From the NCBI GenBank assembly GCA_964394795.1, contig CAYMYX010000057.1, forward strand, positions 1-7,573: a stretch of DNA of 7,573 nt. Reading direction: 5' to 3'. Below the pieces are notes generated by a model. That model did no database searches. It saw only the letters and a program-made list of their open reading frames with translations, and was not told the DNA's origin. Every line of letters begins with the position of its first letter. Position 1 is the first letter of the stretch. The stretch is from CAYFUF01 sp964394795. GTDB lineage: Bacteria > Bacillota > Clostridia > Tissierellales > Peptoniphilaceae. Made by a program: the position numbers and the translations under genes. Below are positions 1-6,766 of the stretch, one piece after another.

Positions 1-13
1 AGTTAATAAAAAA

Positions 14-31
14 TGCTTAAACGATTAAGCA
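14..31. promoter_or_regulatory. Probable LacI-family operator in the operon leader
   Basis: The 18-mer TGCTTAAACGATTAAGCA is an inverted repeat with 7-bp perfect arms (TGCTTAA/TTAAGCA) around ACGA. Written as two 9-base half-sites, 8 of 9 positions are symmetric and the centre is CG. LacI-family repressors typically bind such sites, with the hinge-helix leucine entering the central CG step, and the repressor gene starting 41 bases downstream keeps that leucine (L56). Autoregulation of the whole operon is therefore the simplest reading. No convincing -35/-10 pair is visible: TAGATT (36-41) and TGTAAC (41-46) are weak -10 candidates just downstream, so the operator could overlap or abut the promoter. 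The promoter may also lie partly outside the window. Confidence 0.65.
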
Positions 32-71
32 AATTTAGATTGTAACTTGGATTGTTCCAGCGGAGGAATAC

Positions 72-1082
72 ATGAGACCAAGATTGAAGGATATCGCTGA
101 AAAAGCAGGGGTCTCTACTGCGACGGTATCCATGATATTGAATCAAAAGACCGAGAGAATAAGTCGTGCGACTATCGAGTCAGTTCTTTCTATTGCGAAT
201 GACTTAGACTATACGCCAAACATTCAGGCGCAAGCTTTAAAAGGCAAGGGAAGTAATCTGATCGCGCTACTTATACCAGATATAACCAATGCCTTTTATT
301 CAGAAATCGCGCAAGGAGCAGCTCGAGCTGCAATAACTGAAGGGTATATGCTCTCTTCAATCACACTTCCTACAGATGCACATGAAGTAGAAAATATCCG
401 CCGAATATTTAAAAGTGGGTACTTTGCCGGAGCACTTATTGTTTCCCGTAAATTTGACCACTTAAGAGAAGAGCTCCTTAAAGCAATGAATCTAGATTAT
501 GTCCTTCTGGATGAATCCTATGACCTCAGTGGTATTGGAAGCATTGTCAAAGCTGACAATGAGTTGGGAGGTAGGAAAGTTGGTGAGTATCTTTTAGAAA
601 TGGGTCATAGAAAGTTTGCTTGTATCACAGGCCCTGAAGAGTCCTTAAACTCAATACGACGGCTCAGCGGATTTAAAAATGCCTTAAAAGCTGCTAATTG
701 TCAACTTTCAGAAGATCATATATTAGTAGGTGATTATACCATCGAGGGAGGATATAAGGCCGCTAAGTTTCTTGATGGATTAGACTTCACAGCGGTATTT
801 GCTTTAAATGATCTCATGGCTATGGGAACGATCAAGCGCTTAAAAGAGATGGGGTACGCAATTCCTGATGATATCTCTGTGGTTGGTTATGACAATATTA
901 GTACTGGAGATTTTCTAAGTCCTAGGCTCACGACCGTGGACCAACACGCCCATAGAATTGGAGTGGAGGGTTTCAACGTACTCAATAAGATTCTCAATAA
1001 AGAAGAACGCTCAGATGAATTAATAATTACACCGACATTTGTCGAAAAGGACAGTGTCAAGAATATTAATCGTCAAAAATAA
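72..1082 (+). CDS. LacI/RbsR-family transcriptional repressor
   Basis: A 336-residue regulator of standard LacI-family length. Residues about 4-24 form the helix-turn-helix (KDIAEKAGVSTATVSMILN), and residues 51-61 contain the hinge helix with the conserved AQALKGK pattern and Leu56. The rest is a periplasmic-binding-protein-like effector domain with a GPEES...RRLSGF segment (187-201), ALNDLMAMG (244-252) and VVGYDN (270-275). Arg197, Asn246 and Asp274 fall at the numbers of known inducer-contact residues in LacI. The ATG at 72 is preceded by GGAGG (62-66) at 5-base spacing. It is the first gene of the operon, directly behind a CG-centred palindrome, which suggests it represses its own transcript. 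The neighbouring ribokinase and nucleoside transporter point to ribose, a ribose phosphate or a nucleoside as inducer. The ligand is inference; the family is clear. Confidence 0.93.
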   Translation: MRPRLKDIAEKAGVSTATVSMILNQKTERISRATIESVLSIANDLDYTPNIQAQALKGKGSNLIALLIPDITNAFYSEIAQGAARAAITEGYMLSSITLPTDAHEVENIRRIFKSGYFAGALIVSRKFDHLREELLKAMNLDYVLLDESYDLSGIGSIVKADNELGGRKVGEYLLEMGHRKFACITGPEESLNSIRRLSGFKNALKAANCQLSEDHILVGDYTIEGGYKAAKFLDGLDFTAVFALNDLMAMGTIKRLKEMGYAIPDDISVVGYDNISTGDFLSPRLTTVDQHAHRIGVEGFNVLNKILNKEERSDELIITPTFVEKDSVKNINRQK

Positions 1083-1087
1083 AAATG

Positions 1088-1095
1088 AAAGGAGG
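1088..1095 (+). promoter_or_regulatory. Ribosome binding site fixing the TTG start of the kinase
   Basis: AAAGGAGG lies 5 bases before the TTG at 1101. The ATG at 1084 is in another frame. The next in-frame ATG (residue 29) would remove the substrate-binding GSLNID segment, so the rare TTG start is supported by both the binding site and the protein family. Confidence 0.8.
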
Positions 1096-1100
1096 TTCGA

Positions 1101-2009
1101 TTGGAAAAAAAAGTCCTAAATATTGGCTCGCTCAATATTGATAGGACCTATAGGGTCCATCACTTTGTTAGCCCTGGTGAAACAATGTCTGCTCTTTCTT
1201 ATGAAGAGTTTGAAGGGGGCAAGGGTCTAAACCAGTCAGTGTCGCTAGCTAGAGCAGGTGCTCAGGTTTTCCACTGCGGTTACATCGGATCAGACGGGGA
1301 CGGTCTTCGAAGAACTCTAGAAGAAAATCAAGTCAATGTGGATCTAGTGAGAACGGTGAATGAACCCACAGGACATGCGATTATCCAAGTAGATGATAAG
1401 GGAGAAAACAATATCATCGTTTGGGGTGGCTCGAACATGTTGGTTGATAAGAAACTCATTGATGAGGCACTGGAACATTTTTCTAAAGGGGATTATCTTT
1501 TACTTCAAAACGAAGTATCACATGTCGAGTACGCCATGCAGAAGGCCGCTCATAAGGGCCTATCAGTAGTACTCAACCCATCGCCGGTTAATAAAGCACT
1601 TCTGGAAACAGATCTTTCCTTGGTAGATGTCTTCATTTTAAATGTCTCTGAAGCACAAAGTATCAGTGGATATGATGGAGAAGACCTTTCACTCTTAAGA
1701 GAGAAACTACTGATAAGATACCCAGAAGCAGAATTTGTCGTCACCCTCGGTGATAAGGGTTCCTGCTACATATCGGAAGAAGACTTTGTGCAAGTCCCCG
1801 CCAAGACAGTGGATGTGGTCGATACCACAGGGGCTGGAGATACCTTTACTGGGTATTATCTGGCGGAGCGCTTGAAGGGAAAGTCTCAAAAAGAAGCACT
1901 AACTTTGGCAACGATCGCTAGTTCGATTGCAATAACACGGAAGGGGGCTTCGATGAGCATCCCCACGTACCAAGAAGTTGAAAAAGCAAAAAAAGGAGAA
2001 AAATCATGA
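1101..2009 (+). CDS. rbsK: Ribokinase-like PfkB-family sugar kinase
   Basis: A 302-residue cytoplasmic kinase expected to make ribose 5-phosphate from ribose and ATP. It aligns along its length with ribokinase: GSLNID (9-14, Asp14 at the ribose-contacting position), PGET (25-28), the GGKGLNQ signature (39-45), NPSP (159-162), the NxxE motif N181/E184, and the C-terminal PfkB signature DTTGAGDTF (241-249) with anion-hole GAGD and catalytic base Asp247. The ending TRKGASMSIPT resembles the ribokinase TRKGAQPSIP, with MS in place of QP. Start is TTG, 18 bases after the repressor stop. Its stop overlaps the next start (ATGA, 2006-2009), so the two are probably translationally coupled. In this operon it would consume the ribose released by the nucleoside hydrolase. 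Specificity for another pentose such as deoxyribose cannot be excluded from sequence alone. Confidence 0.87.
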   Translation: MEKKVLNIGSLNIDRTYRVHHFVSPGETMSALSYEEFEGGKGLNQSVSLARAGAQVFHCGYIGSDGDGLRRTLEENQVNVDLVRTVNEPTGHAIIQVDDKGENNIIVWGGSNMLVDKKLIDEALEHFSKGDYLLLQNEVSHVEYAMQKAAHKGLSVVLNPSPVNKALLETDLSLVDVFILNVSEAQSISGYDGEDLSLLREKLLIRYPEAEFVVTLGDKGSCYISEEDFVQVPAKTVDVVDTTGAGDTFTGYYLAERLKGKSQKEALTLATIASSIAITRKGASMSIPTYQEVEKAKKGEKS

Positions 2010-3118
2010 TGAAAAAAATAGTTTCACTATTACTAATGACAGTATTAGTATTCTCGCTAGTAGCCTGTGGGCAAGATACTGCGAATCAAAGCGACGACAA
2101 CCAAGCAACTACTGGTAGTGACGATGCTACTGGTAAGAAAGCGATCCTTATTGTCAATGGTAACTTAGGAGACCTCGGTTTCTTTGACTCTGCTAATAGA
2201 GGGATGGAACGATTAAGAGATGAACTCGGTATGGAGATTCAAGTCATCGAAACTGGCGCCGACGAATCCAAGTGGGAACCAGCTTTAGCTGATGCAGCAG
2301 ATGAAGAAGCAGATTATGTCATCGCTGTATCTCCTTCTATGGTAGAACCTACGCAAAAACTTGCACCTGATTACCCAGAGAAAAAATTCCTCCTCATTGA
2401 CAATGCAGTAGATTTTGAAGCTGCTGACTTATCCAATGTCTATTGTGCGACCTTTAAGCAAAACGAAGGATCTTTCCTAGCTGGTGTTGCAGCTGCTTTA
2501 TCTGCGCCAGATGGAGTGATTGGTTTTATTGGTGGTATGGACATACCTCCTATTAATGACTTCCTAGTTGGATACATTCAAGGTGCTCAAAGCATTAATC
2601 CTGACATTAAAGTTATTAGCACTTACACCAATGATTATTATGACCCAGCTAAAGGTAAAGAACATGGAATCCTACAATTTAACCAAGGTGCTGAGGTTGT
2701 TTTTGCAGCAGCGGGACCAACTGGGCTGGGCTCCATTGAAGCAGCTGTTGAACAAGACAAAAAAATCATCGGTGTTGACTCAGACCAATCCTCTGCTTAT
2801 GCAGAAAATGGGGATCAAACCACAGCTGACCATATTGTGACTTCTATGGTTAAGAATGTAGGTGACGCGATCTTCCGTGCCATTGAAAAAGATCAAAACG
2901 GCGAACTCCCATGGGGTACTGCAGAAAGTCTTGGTATTGCAGAAGGGGGCGTTGGATTAGCTCGAAATGATGTCTTTGAAAACGCATTTACAGATGAACA
3001 AAAGTCAAAAATTGACGAAGTAACACAACAAGTTATTGACCAAACTATTGAGGTGAAATCTGCCATCGGTATGTCTAACGACGAATTAAACAATATGAGA
3101 AACACTGTTAAGCCTTAG
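2006..3118 (+). CDS. BMP/PnrA-family nucleoside-binding lipoprotein (ABC transporter receptor)
   Basis: A 370-residue surface lipoprotein. Residues 1-20 are a lipoprotein signal peptide (MMKK, hydrophobic core) ending in the lipobox LVAC, so Cys21 should be lipidated after cleavage. Residues 22-45 are a polar D/Q/T-rich tether. The remainder is a BMP domain: NGNLGDLGFFDSANRG (51-66) matches the ligand-pocket region of this family, followed by EGSFLAG (154-160), a GFIGGMD segment (173-179), AAAGPTGLG (234-242) and GVDSDQ (256-261). Related proteins (Treponema PnrA, Bacillus NupN) bind purine or other nucleosides. GGAG at 1995-1998 suits the ATG at 2006 (7-base spacing) better than the ATG at 2009. 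It overlaps the kinase stop by 4 bases and precedes its own ATPase and permeases. Exact base preference is not visible. Confidence 0.92.
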   Translation: MMKKIVSLLLMTVLVFSLVACGQDTANQSDDNQATTGSDDATGKKAILIVNGNLGDLGFFDSANRGMERLRDELGMEIQVIETGADESKWEPALADAADEEADYVIAVSPSMVEPTQKLAPDYPEKKFLLIDNAVDFEAADLSNVYCATFKQNEGSFLAGVAAALSAPDGVIGFIGGMDIPPINDFLVGYIQGAQSINPDIKVISTYTNDYYDPAKGKEHGILQFNQGAEVVFAAAGPTGLGSIEAAVEQDKKIIGVDSDQSSAYAENGDQTTADHIVTSMVKNVGDAIFRAIEKDQNGELPWGTAESLGIAEGGVGLARNDVFENAFTDEQKSKIDEVTQQVIDQTIEVKSAIGMSNDELNNMRNTVKP

Positions 3119-3133
3119 GTCTTAGTATAGTGC

Positions 3134-3137
3134 GGAG
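3134..3137 (+). promoter_or_regulatory. Ribosome binding site of the ABC ATPase
   Basis: GGAG sits 3 bases before the ATG at 3141 and 6 bases before the immediately following in-frame ATG at 3144. Spacing favours 3144 as the true start, which would shorten the protein by a single methionine. Confidence 0.55.
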
Positions 3138-3140
3138 TAC

Positions 3141-4685
3141 ATGATGAAAAATAATACCATTCTAGAACTATCGAATATTTTAAAAGTATATCCGAATGGT
3201 GTAGTAGCCAATCGTAACGTCAATATGGAAATAAAAAAGGGTGAAATTCATGCTCTCATTGGTGAAAATGGAGCTGGAAAATCCACCCTCATGAAGATTT
3301 TGTTCGGCATAGAGACTCCAGAAGAGGGGACTATCCTTCTAAGAGGCGAAGAAGTACATATTGACAGCTCCCGCAAAGCAATCGATCTGGGCATAGGTAT
3401 GGTCCACCAACATTTTATGTTGGTGGACAGCCTTTCTATTGCGGAAAATATAGTCCTAGGTTCTGAGCCTACGAAATTCGGTCTGCTTTTAGAACAAGGA
3501 AAGATGCATAGAATTGCTCAGGATGTAGCTGCTAAATATCACTTTGACATCGATGTCAAGCAAAAAGTAGAAGACGTGAGTGTTGGCATAAAACAAGAAA
3601 CAGAGATTTTAAAAGCCTTGGTGCGCGGTGCTGAGATTTTAATCCTTGACGAGCCAACAGCAGTTCTAACACCGCAGGAAACACTGGTGCTTTTTAAAGA
3701 ATTAAAAGCATTGAAAGAGCAAGGACATACGATTATCTTTATCTCGCATAAACTGCATGAGATTATGGAAATATGTGATCGAGTAACGATCATGAGACAT
3801 GGTACAACTGTTTGCACCTTAAATATCTCAGAGACATCTCCTCAGGAAATCTCCAATTTGATGGTGGGTCGAGATGTCGTATTAGAAATTACGAAGCCTG
3901 ACAAGACACCTGGAGACGTTGTGTTACGGACAGACAAACTCAATTACACAAATAAGTTAGGAAAGAGAATGCTCCAGGATGTCTCCCTTGAATTGCGAGA
4001 GGGCCAAATCCTAAGTGTGGCAGGGGTCGAGGGCAATGGGCAGGCAGAACTTGCCGCTATTTTGGCTGGACTGCTAACACCGTTATCTGGCGACGTGTAC
4101 ATTCGTGATCATAAAATTGAAGATTGGTCACCTAGAAACTTTAGAAAACATCATATTACTTATATCCCAGAGGACCGAATGACTGTGGGTTGTGCACCAA
4201 GCTTAAGTATTGCAGAAAATCTTATAGCTGATAAAATCAATCGCTATTTGAAGAATAATTTTTTACTCGATGAGCAAAAAATCCGTAAAGAGAGTGAAGA
4301 AGCTATCGAGAATTTTAATATTGTCTGCACCTCGTCTGAGCAACATGTTGACATGCTCTCAGGTGGAAATATTCAAAAGGTCGTTGCGGCTAGAGAACTG
4401 ACTGATGATGTCAAAATTGTCATCGCAGAGCAGCCTACTCGGGGAATCGATGCGGGAGCTTCAGAACTTATTCGCAACAAGCTAGTTCAACTGCGAGAGC
4501 AAAATGTAGCAGTTCTTCTCATCTCTGCAGATCTCAATGAGATCCTAGAATTATCTGATGCTTGCATTGTTTTGTATAACGGAAGAATAAATGCTTATTT
4601 TGAGGATACTAGGAATCTCACTGAAGAAGAACTCGGTTACTACATGCTAGGTGTTAAGTCCCAAGTTGTGGAAAAGGGAGCATAG
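3141..4685 (+). CDS. Nucleoside/simple-sugar ABC transporter ATPase, two fused nucleotide-binding domains
   Basis: A 514-residue cytoplasmic energy subunit with two ABC domains in one chain, as in NupO/YufO and RbsA-type proteins. Domain 1 has Walker A GENGAGKST (41-49), Q-loop Gln90 in MVHQHFMLV, a degenerate signature VSVGIKQ (146-152), Walker B ILILDEP (166-172) and H-loop His203. Domain 2 has a degenerate Walker A GVEGNGQAEL (295-304, Gln301 where Lys47 lies in domain 1), a good signature LSGGN (406-410), an altered Walker B AEQPT (429-433, Gln431 at the catalytic Glu position) and Ala463 at the H-loop. One composite ATP site is therefore canonical and the other degenerate, which is usual for this family. 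It follows the receptor gene by 22 bases and ends one base before permease 1. Bases 3402-3428 form a strong hairpin, listed separately. Confidence 0.95.
   Translation: MMKNNTILELSNILKVYPNGVVANRNVNMEIKKGEIHALIGENGAGKSTLMKILFGIETPEEGTILLRGEEVHIDSSRKAIDLGIGMVHQHFMLVDSLSIAENIVLGSEPTKFGLLLEQGKMHRIAQDVAAKYHFDIDVKQKVEDVSVGIKQETEILKALVRGAEILILDEPTAVLTPQETLVLFKELKALKEQGHTIIFISHKLHEIMEICDRVTIMRHGTTVCTLNISETSPQEISNLMVGRDVVLEITKPDKTPGDVVLRTDKLNYTNKLGKRMLQDVSLELREGQILSVAGVEGNGQAELAAILAGLLTPLSGDVYIRDHKIEDWSPRNFRKHHITYIPEDRMTVGCAPSLSIAENLIADKINRYLKNNFLLDEQKIRKESEEAIENFNIVCTSSEQHVDMLSGGNIQKVVAARELTDDVKIVIAEQPTRGIDAGASELIRNKLVQLREQNVAVLLISADLNEILELSDACIVLYNGRINAYFEDTRNLTEEELGYYMLGVKSQVVEKGA
3402..3428 (+). 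repeat. Perfect 12-bp inverted repeat with 3-base loop, inside the ATPase gene
   Basis: The left arm GTCCACCAACAT (3402-3413) and right arm ATGTTGGTGGAC (3417-3428) are exact reverse complements around TTT. The arms coincide with codons 88-91 and 93-96, so codon pairs mirror each other: GTC/GAC, CAC/GTG, CAA/TTG, CAT/ATG. It lies over the Q-loop motif. No U-tract follows, so it is not an intrinsic terminator. Function is unknown: mRNA processing, ribosome pausing or coincidence are all possible. Confidence 0.8.
4676..4680 (+). promoter_or_regulatory. Ribosome binding site deciding the permease 1 start
   Basis: GGGAG lies 6 bases before the ATG at 4687. A longer in-frame reading from GTG at 4651 has no such site and would lie inside the end of the ATPase gene, so 4687 is chosen. 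Confidence 0.75.
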
Positions 4686-4686
4686 A

Positions 4687-5805
4687 ATGATGAAGAGGAC
4701 AGAAAAAATTATTCGAAGAAAAAGCAAGGTAGAACAATTCAAACAACGTTTCGGAATTATTCGCTTTGTAGTCGCTGTGGTCATTGCTCTTGCTATTTCA
4801 CTGCTTATCATGGGTTTTACTTCAGCCACTCCTTTTCAGGCGATAAGGGATCTCTTTATCGGCCCTCTAACTACGGTGAGAAGATTTTCAACAGTCATTG
4901 AAATGGCAATACCCTTAACGTTTACAGGACTTGGCATCTGCATTATGTTTAAAGCCAATCAATTTAACTTAGCAGTTGAAGGTGGTTTTTTCATGGGCGC
5001 TTTAATGGCAGCGATCATAGCAATCAACATGCCTGGGCCTTCGCTCATCGTCATCATTGCTGCTATGGTAGTTGCTGGCCTTGTCGGAGGGTTTATCTGT
5101 GCAATCCCCGGGTTTTTGAAAGTCAAATGGCAAGCGTCAGAGCTCGTAGTTTCTCTCATGCTAAACTACGTCATGCTCTATTTGGGAACATTTATCTTTA
5201 ATCAGACGATTAAAGACCCTGATTCAGCTTATCATGCGTCTTTTCTTTTCCAAGAGCATGTTAATTTAGGGAGAATTATTCCTAGATCAAGACTCCACTA
5301 TGGTCTCTTTATTATGTTAGCGTTTGTAGCCATTATTTACTTCCTCGTCTATAAAACCAAATGGGGTTATAAACTAAGAGTCATCGGTTCAAACTTAAAG
5401 TTTGGCGAGTATGCAGGAATCGGAAGCGCTGGCATTATCATGTCCTCTCAATTAGTGGGTGGATTTATCGGTGGAGTAGGTGGGGCTACTGAGATGATTG
5501 GAATGTACACGAGATTCCAATGGTCGACCTTACCAGGCTTTGGCTTTGATGGGGTGGTATTAAACATCCTAGCCAGAAGAAACCCAGCTTTCATTCCAAT
5601 TGCAGCTTTTGCTGTCTCTTATATTCGCATTGGCGCTGACTACATGTATCGACAGTCCGATGTTGCAGCAGAAATTGTGGCAATTATCGAGGCTTTGGTC
5701 ATTGTGTTAGTGGCAGCAGAGGCATTTCTTTCTCACTATGAACATAAACAGATTACCAAGCTCTCTAAAGAAGAGACAAAGAAAACGGAGGTTCTCCATG
5801 GATAA
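4687..5805 (+). CDS. ABC transporter permease 1 (BPD_transp_2 family, NupP/YufP-like)
   Basis: A 372-residue integral membrane subunit. A basic N-terminal stretch (residues 1-21, rich in K/R) precedes the first membrane segment at about 24-44. Several more hydrophobic segments follow, roughly nine or ten in all. Family hallmarks are FNLAVEGGFFMGA (93-105), equivalent to the FNxGxEG motif of branched-chain/simple-sugar permeases, and a later LPGFGFDGVVLNILARRNP segment typical of the nucleoside subgroup. The cytoplasmic loop with KLRVIGSNLKFGEYAGI probably contacts the ATPase. The tail after the last helix is charged. The start is one base after the ATPase stop. The end overlaps the permease 2 start by 8 bases. 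It should pair with permease 2 to form a heterodimeric channel. The substrate is inferred to be nucleosides from the receptor and hydrolase. Confidence 0.93.
   Translation: MMKRTEKIIRRKSKVEQFKQRFGIIRFVVAVVIALAISLLIMGFTSATPFQAIRDLFIGPLTTVRRFSTVIEMAIPLTFTGLGICIMFKANQFNLAVEGGFFMGALMAAIIAINMPGPSLIVIIAAMVVAGLVGGFICAIPGFLKVKWQASELVVSLMLNYVMLYLGTFIFNQTIKDPDSAYHASFLFQEHVNLGRIIPRSRLHYGLFIMLAFVAIIYFLVYKTKWGYKLRVIGSNLKFGEYAGIGSAGIIMSSQLVGGFIGGVGGATEMIGMYTRFQWSTLPGFGFDGVVLNILARRNPAFIPIAAFAVSYIRIGADYMYRQSDVAAEIVAIIEALVIVLVAAEAFLSHYEHKQITKLSKEETKKTEVLHG
5195..5216 (+). repeat. 9-bp inverted repeat with 4-base loop inside permease 1
   Basis: TCTTTAATC (5195-5203) and GATTAAAGA (5208-5216) are exact reverse complements around AGAC. 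The right side shares ACGATTAA with the leader palindrome at 14-31, but here the TTAA arms are 8 bases apart rather than 4. It is AT-rich and intragenic. It may be chance, a weak hairpin or a distant pseudo-operator. Confidence 0.45.
5787..5791 (+). promoter_or_regulatory. Ribosome binding site deciding the permease 2 start
   Basis: GGAGG lies 6 bases before the ATG at 5798. A longer in-frame reading from the ATG at 5738 would add 20 hydrophilic residues, has no comparable site and would overlap permease 1 much further, so 5798 is chosen. Confidence 0.8.
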
Positions 5806-6751
5806 TATCCTTCAAACAATCATTGATCCCTCTTTTTTCTATTCGGTCATACGAGTGGCTACTCCTCTAATTTTGGCAGCTCTTGGGATCGTAATTACAT
5901 CCAATGCTGGCATTACGAACATCGGAATGGAAGGTGTCATGCTCGTATCGGCCATGACAGCCGTCTTTGGTAGTGCCTTTGGTTTTGGCCCTTGGTTTGG
6001 GCTATTGATTGCCCTATTAACAGGGGTTATCTGTTCATTCTTAATTGGTTATGTTTCCATGAGCTTGAAAGCAGATAGTGTACTTACTTGTATTGCCTTT
6101 AACTCGATGGCGATAGGTGGAACGGTTTTCTTTATGTACGCTGTGGTTAAAGACAAGGGAACTACCTTAGCACTTGATTCAGGAAGACTGCCCAATATCG
6201 AATTGCCTATCATTAAAGATATCCCTGTGATTGGAACGATATTCTCAAACCACAATATCATCTCTTACCTAACAATAGTTATGATTTTCCTTACTTGGGT
6301 CTTACTCTACAGGACCAATCTAGGCATGCGTATACGTTCAGCCGGTAAAGCTCCGGTAGCTCTATCATCCGTAGGAGTGAGTCTCATTAAGACTCGGTAC
6401 ATTGCTCTAATGCTAAGTGGAGTATTTGGCGGACTTGCGGGAGCGTTTATGTCCATGGGTTATGTAACATGGTTCTCGAAAAACATGACAGCAGGTCGAG
6501 GCTTTATCGCCTTAGCAGCAGATGCAATGGGTAATTCTACCCCTATTGGGGCAGTTCTTTCATCTATTCTCTTTGCGGTAGCAGAAGCTCTGTCTTACTC
6601 ACTTCAACTTACGACGATTCCAGCGGAGCTTGTTCAGATGCTACCTTACGTTGCGACAATACTTGGTCTTGTTCTCTACTCAATTAGACGCAAACAACAA
6701 GCTGAAATCAAGAAGAGATCATTGATGGATCAAGGTCCAGTTAACAACTGA
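5798..6751 (+). CDS. ABC transporter permease 2 (BPD_transp_2 family, NupQ/YufQ-like)
   Basis: A 317-residue membrane protein, shorter than permease 1, as is usual for this two-permease class. The N-terminal region carries AGITNIGMEGVML (37-49), the equivalent of the family's FNIGxEG motif. AGRGFIALAA (232-241) is the other strongly conserved element. The loop GMRIRSAGKAPVALSSVGVS is the probable coupling region to the ATPase. About eight to ten hydrophobic segments are visible, with a basic C-terminal tail (RRKQQAEIKKR). Its first 8 bases (5798-5805) overlap the end of permease 1, which implies translational coupling and balanced production of the two channel halves. The nucleoside hydrolase follows after 15 bases. 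The family is clear; nucleoside specificity rests on context. Confidence 0.93.
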   Translation: MDNILQTIIDPSFFYSVIRVATPLILAALGIVITSNAGITNIGMEGVMLVSAMTAVFGSAFGFGPWFGLLIALLTGVICSFLIGYVSMSLKADSVLTCIAFNSMAIGGTVFFMYAVVKDKGTTLALDSGRLPNIELPIIKDIPVIGTIFSNHNIISYLTIVMIFLTWVLLYRTNLGMRIRSAGKAPVALSSVGVSLIKTRYIALMLSGVFGGLAGAFMSMGYVTWFSKNMTAGRGFIALAADAMGNSTPIGAVLSSILFAVAEALSYSLQLTTIPAELVQMLPYVATILGLVLYSIRRKQQAEIKKRSLMDQGPVNN

Positions 6752-6766
6752 TCAAGGAGGGAAAAA

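Noticed and set aside
1..71. Standard sigma-A promoter in the leader
   Set aside because: The candidates (for example TTAATA at 3-8, TAGATT at 36-41, TGTAAC at 41-46) do not form a well-spaced pair with good matches, so no promoter is annotated.
1144..1158. GGACC/GGTCC inverted repeat near the kinase start
   Set aside because: Only 5 bp with mismatches beyond; expected by chance at this window size.
2208..2217. AACGATTAAG in the receptor gene, identical to ten bases of the leader operator
   Set aside because: The other half-site is absent, so it is only a chance half-match.
3119..3140. Possible terminator or attenuator between receptor and ATPase genes
   Set aside because: The 22-base gap has no stem of useful length and no T-run, so I see no basis here for a transcript end.
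4258..4282. AT-rich inverted repeat in the ATPase gene (ATTTTTT and AAAAAAT arms around CTC/GAG)
   Set aside because: It contains an A/C mismatch and the stem is mostly T/A runs, which arise easily in low-GC coding DNA; there is no termination context.
4651..4686. In-frame GTG extension of permease 1 by 12 residues
   Set aside because: It lies inside the ATPase coding end and lacks a ribosome binding site, whereas GGGAG is correctly placed for the ATG at 4687.
5738..5797. 20-residue N-terminal extension of permease 2 from the ATG at 5738
   Set aside because: The added residues are hydrophilic and unlike the family, and GGAGG at 5787-5791 points to 5798.
6379..6395. GAGTCT/AGACTC inverted repeat in permease 2
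   Set aside because: A 6-bp stem within conserved coding sequence with no other signal.
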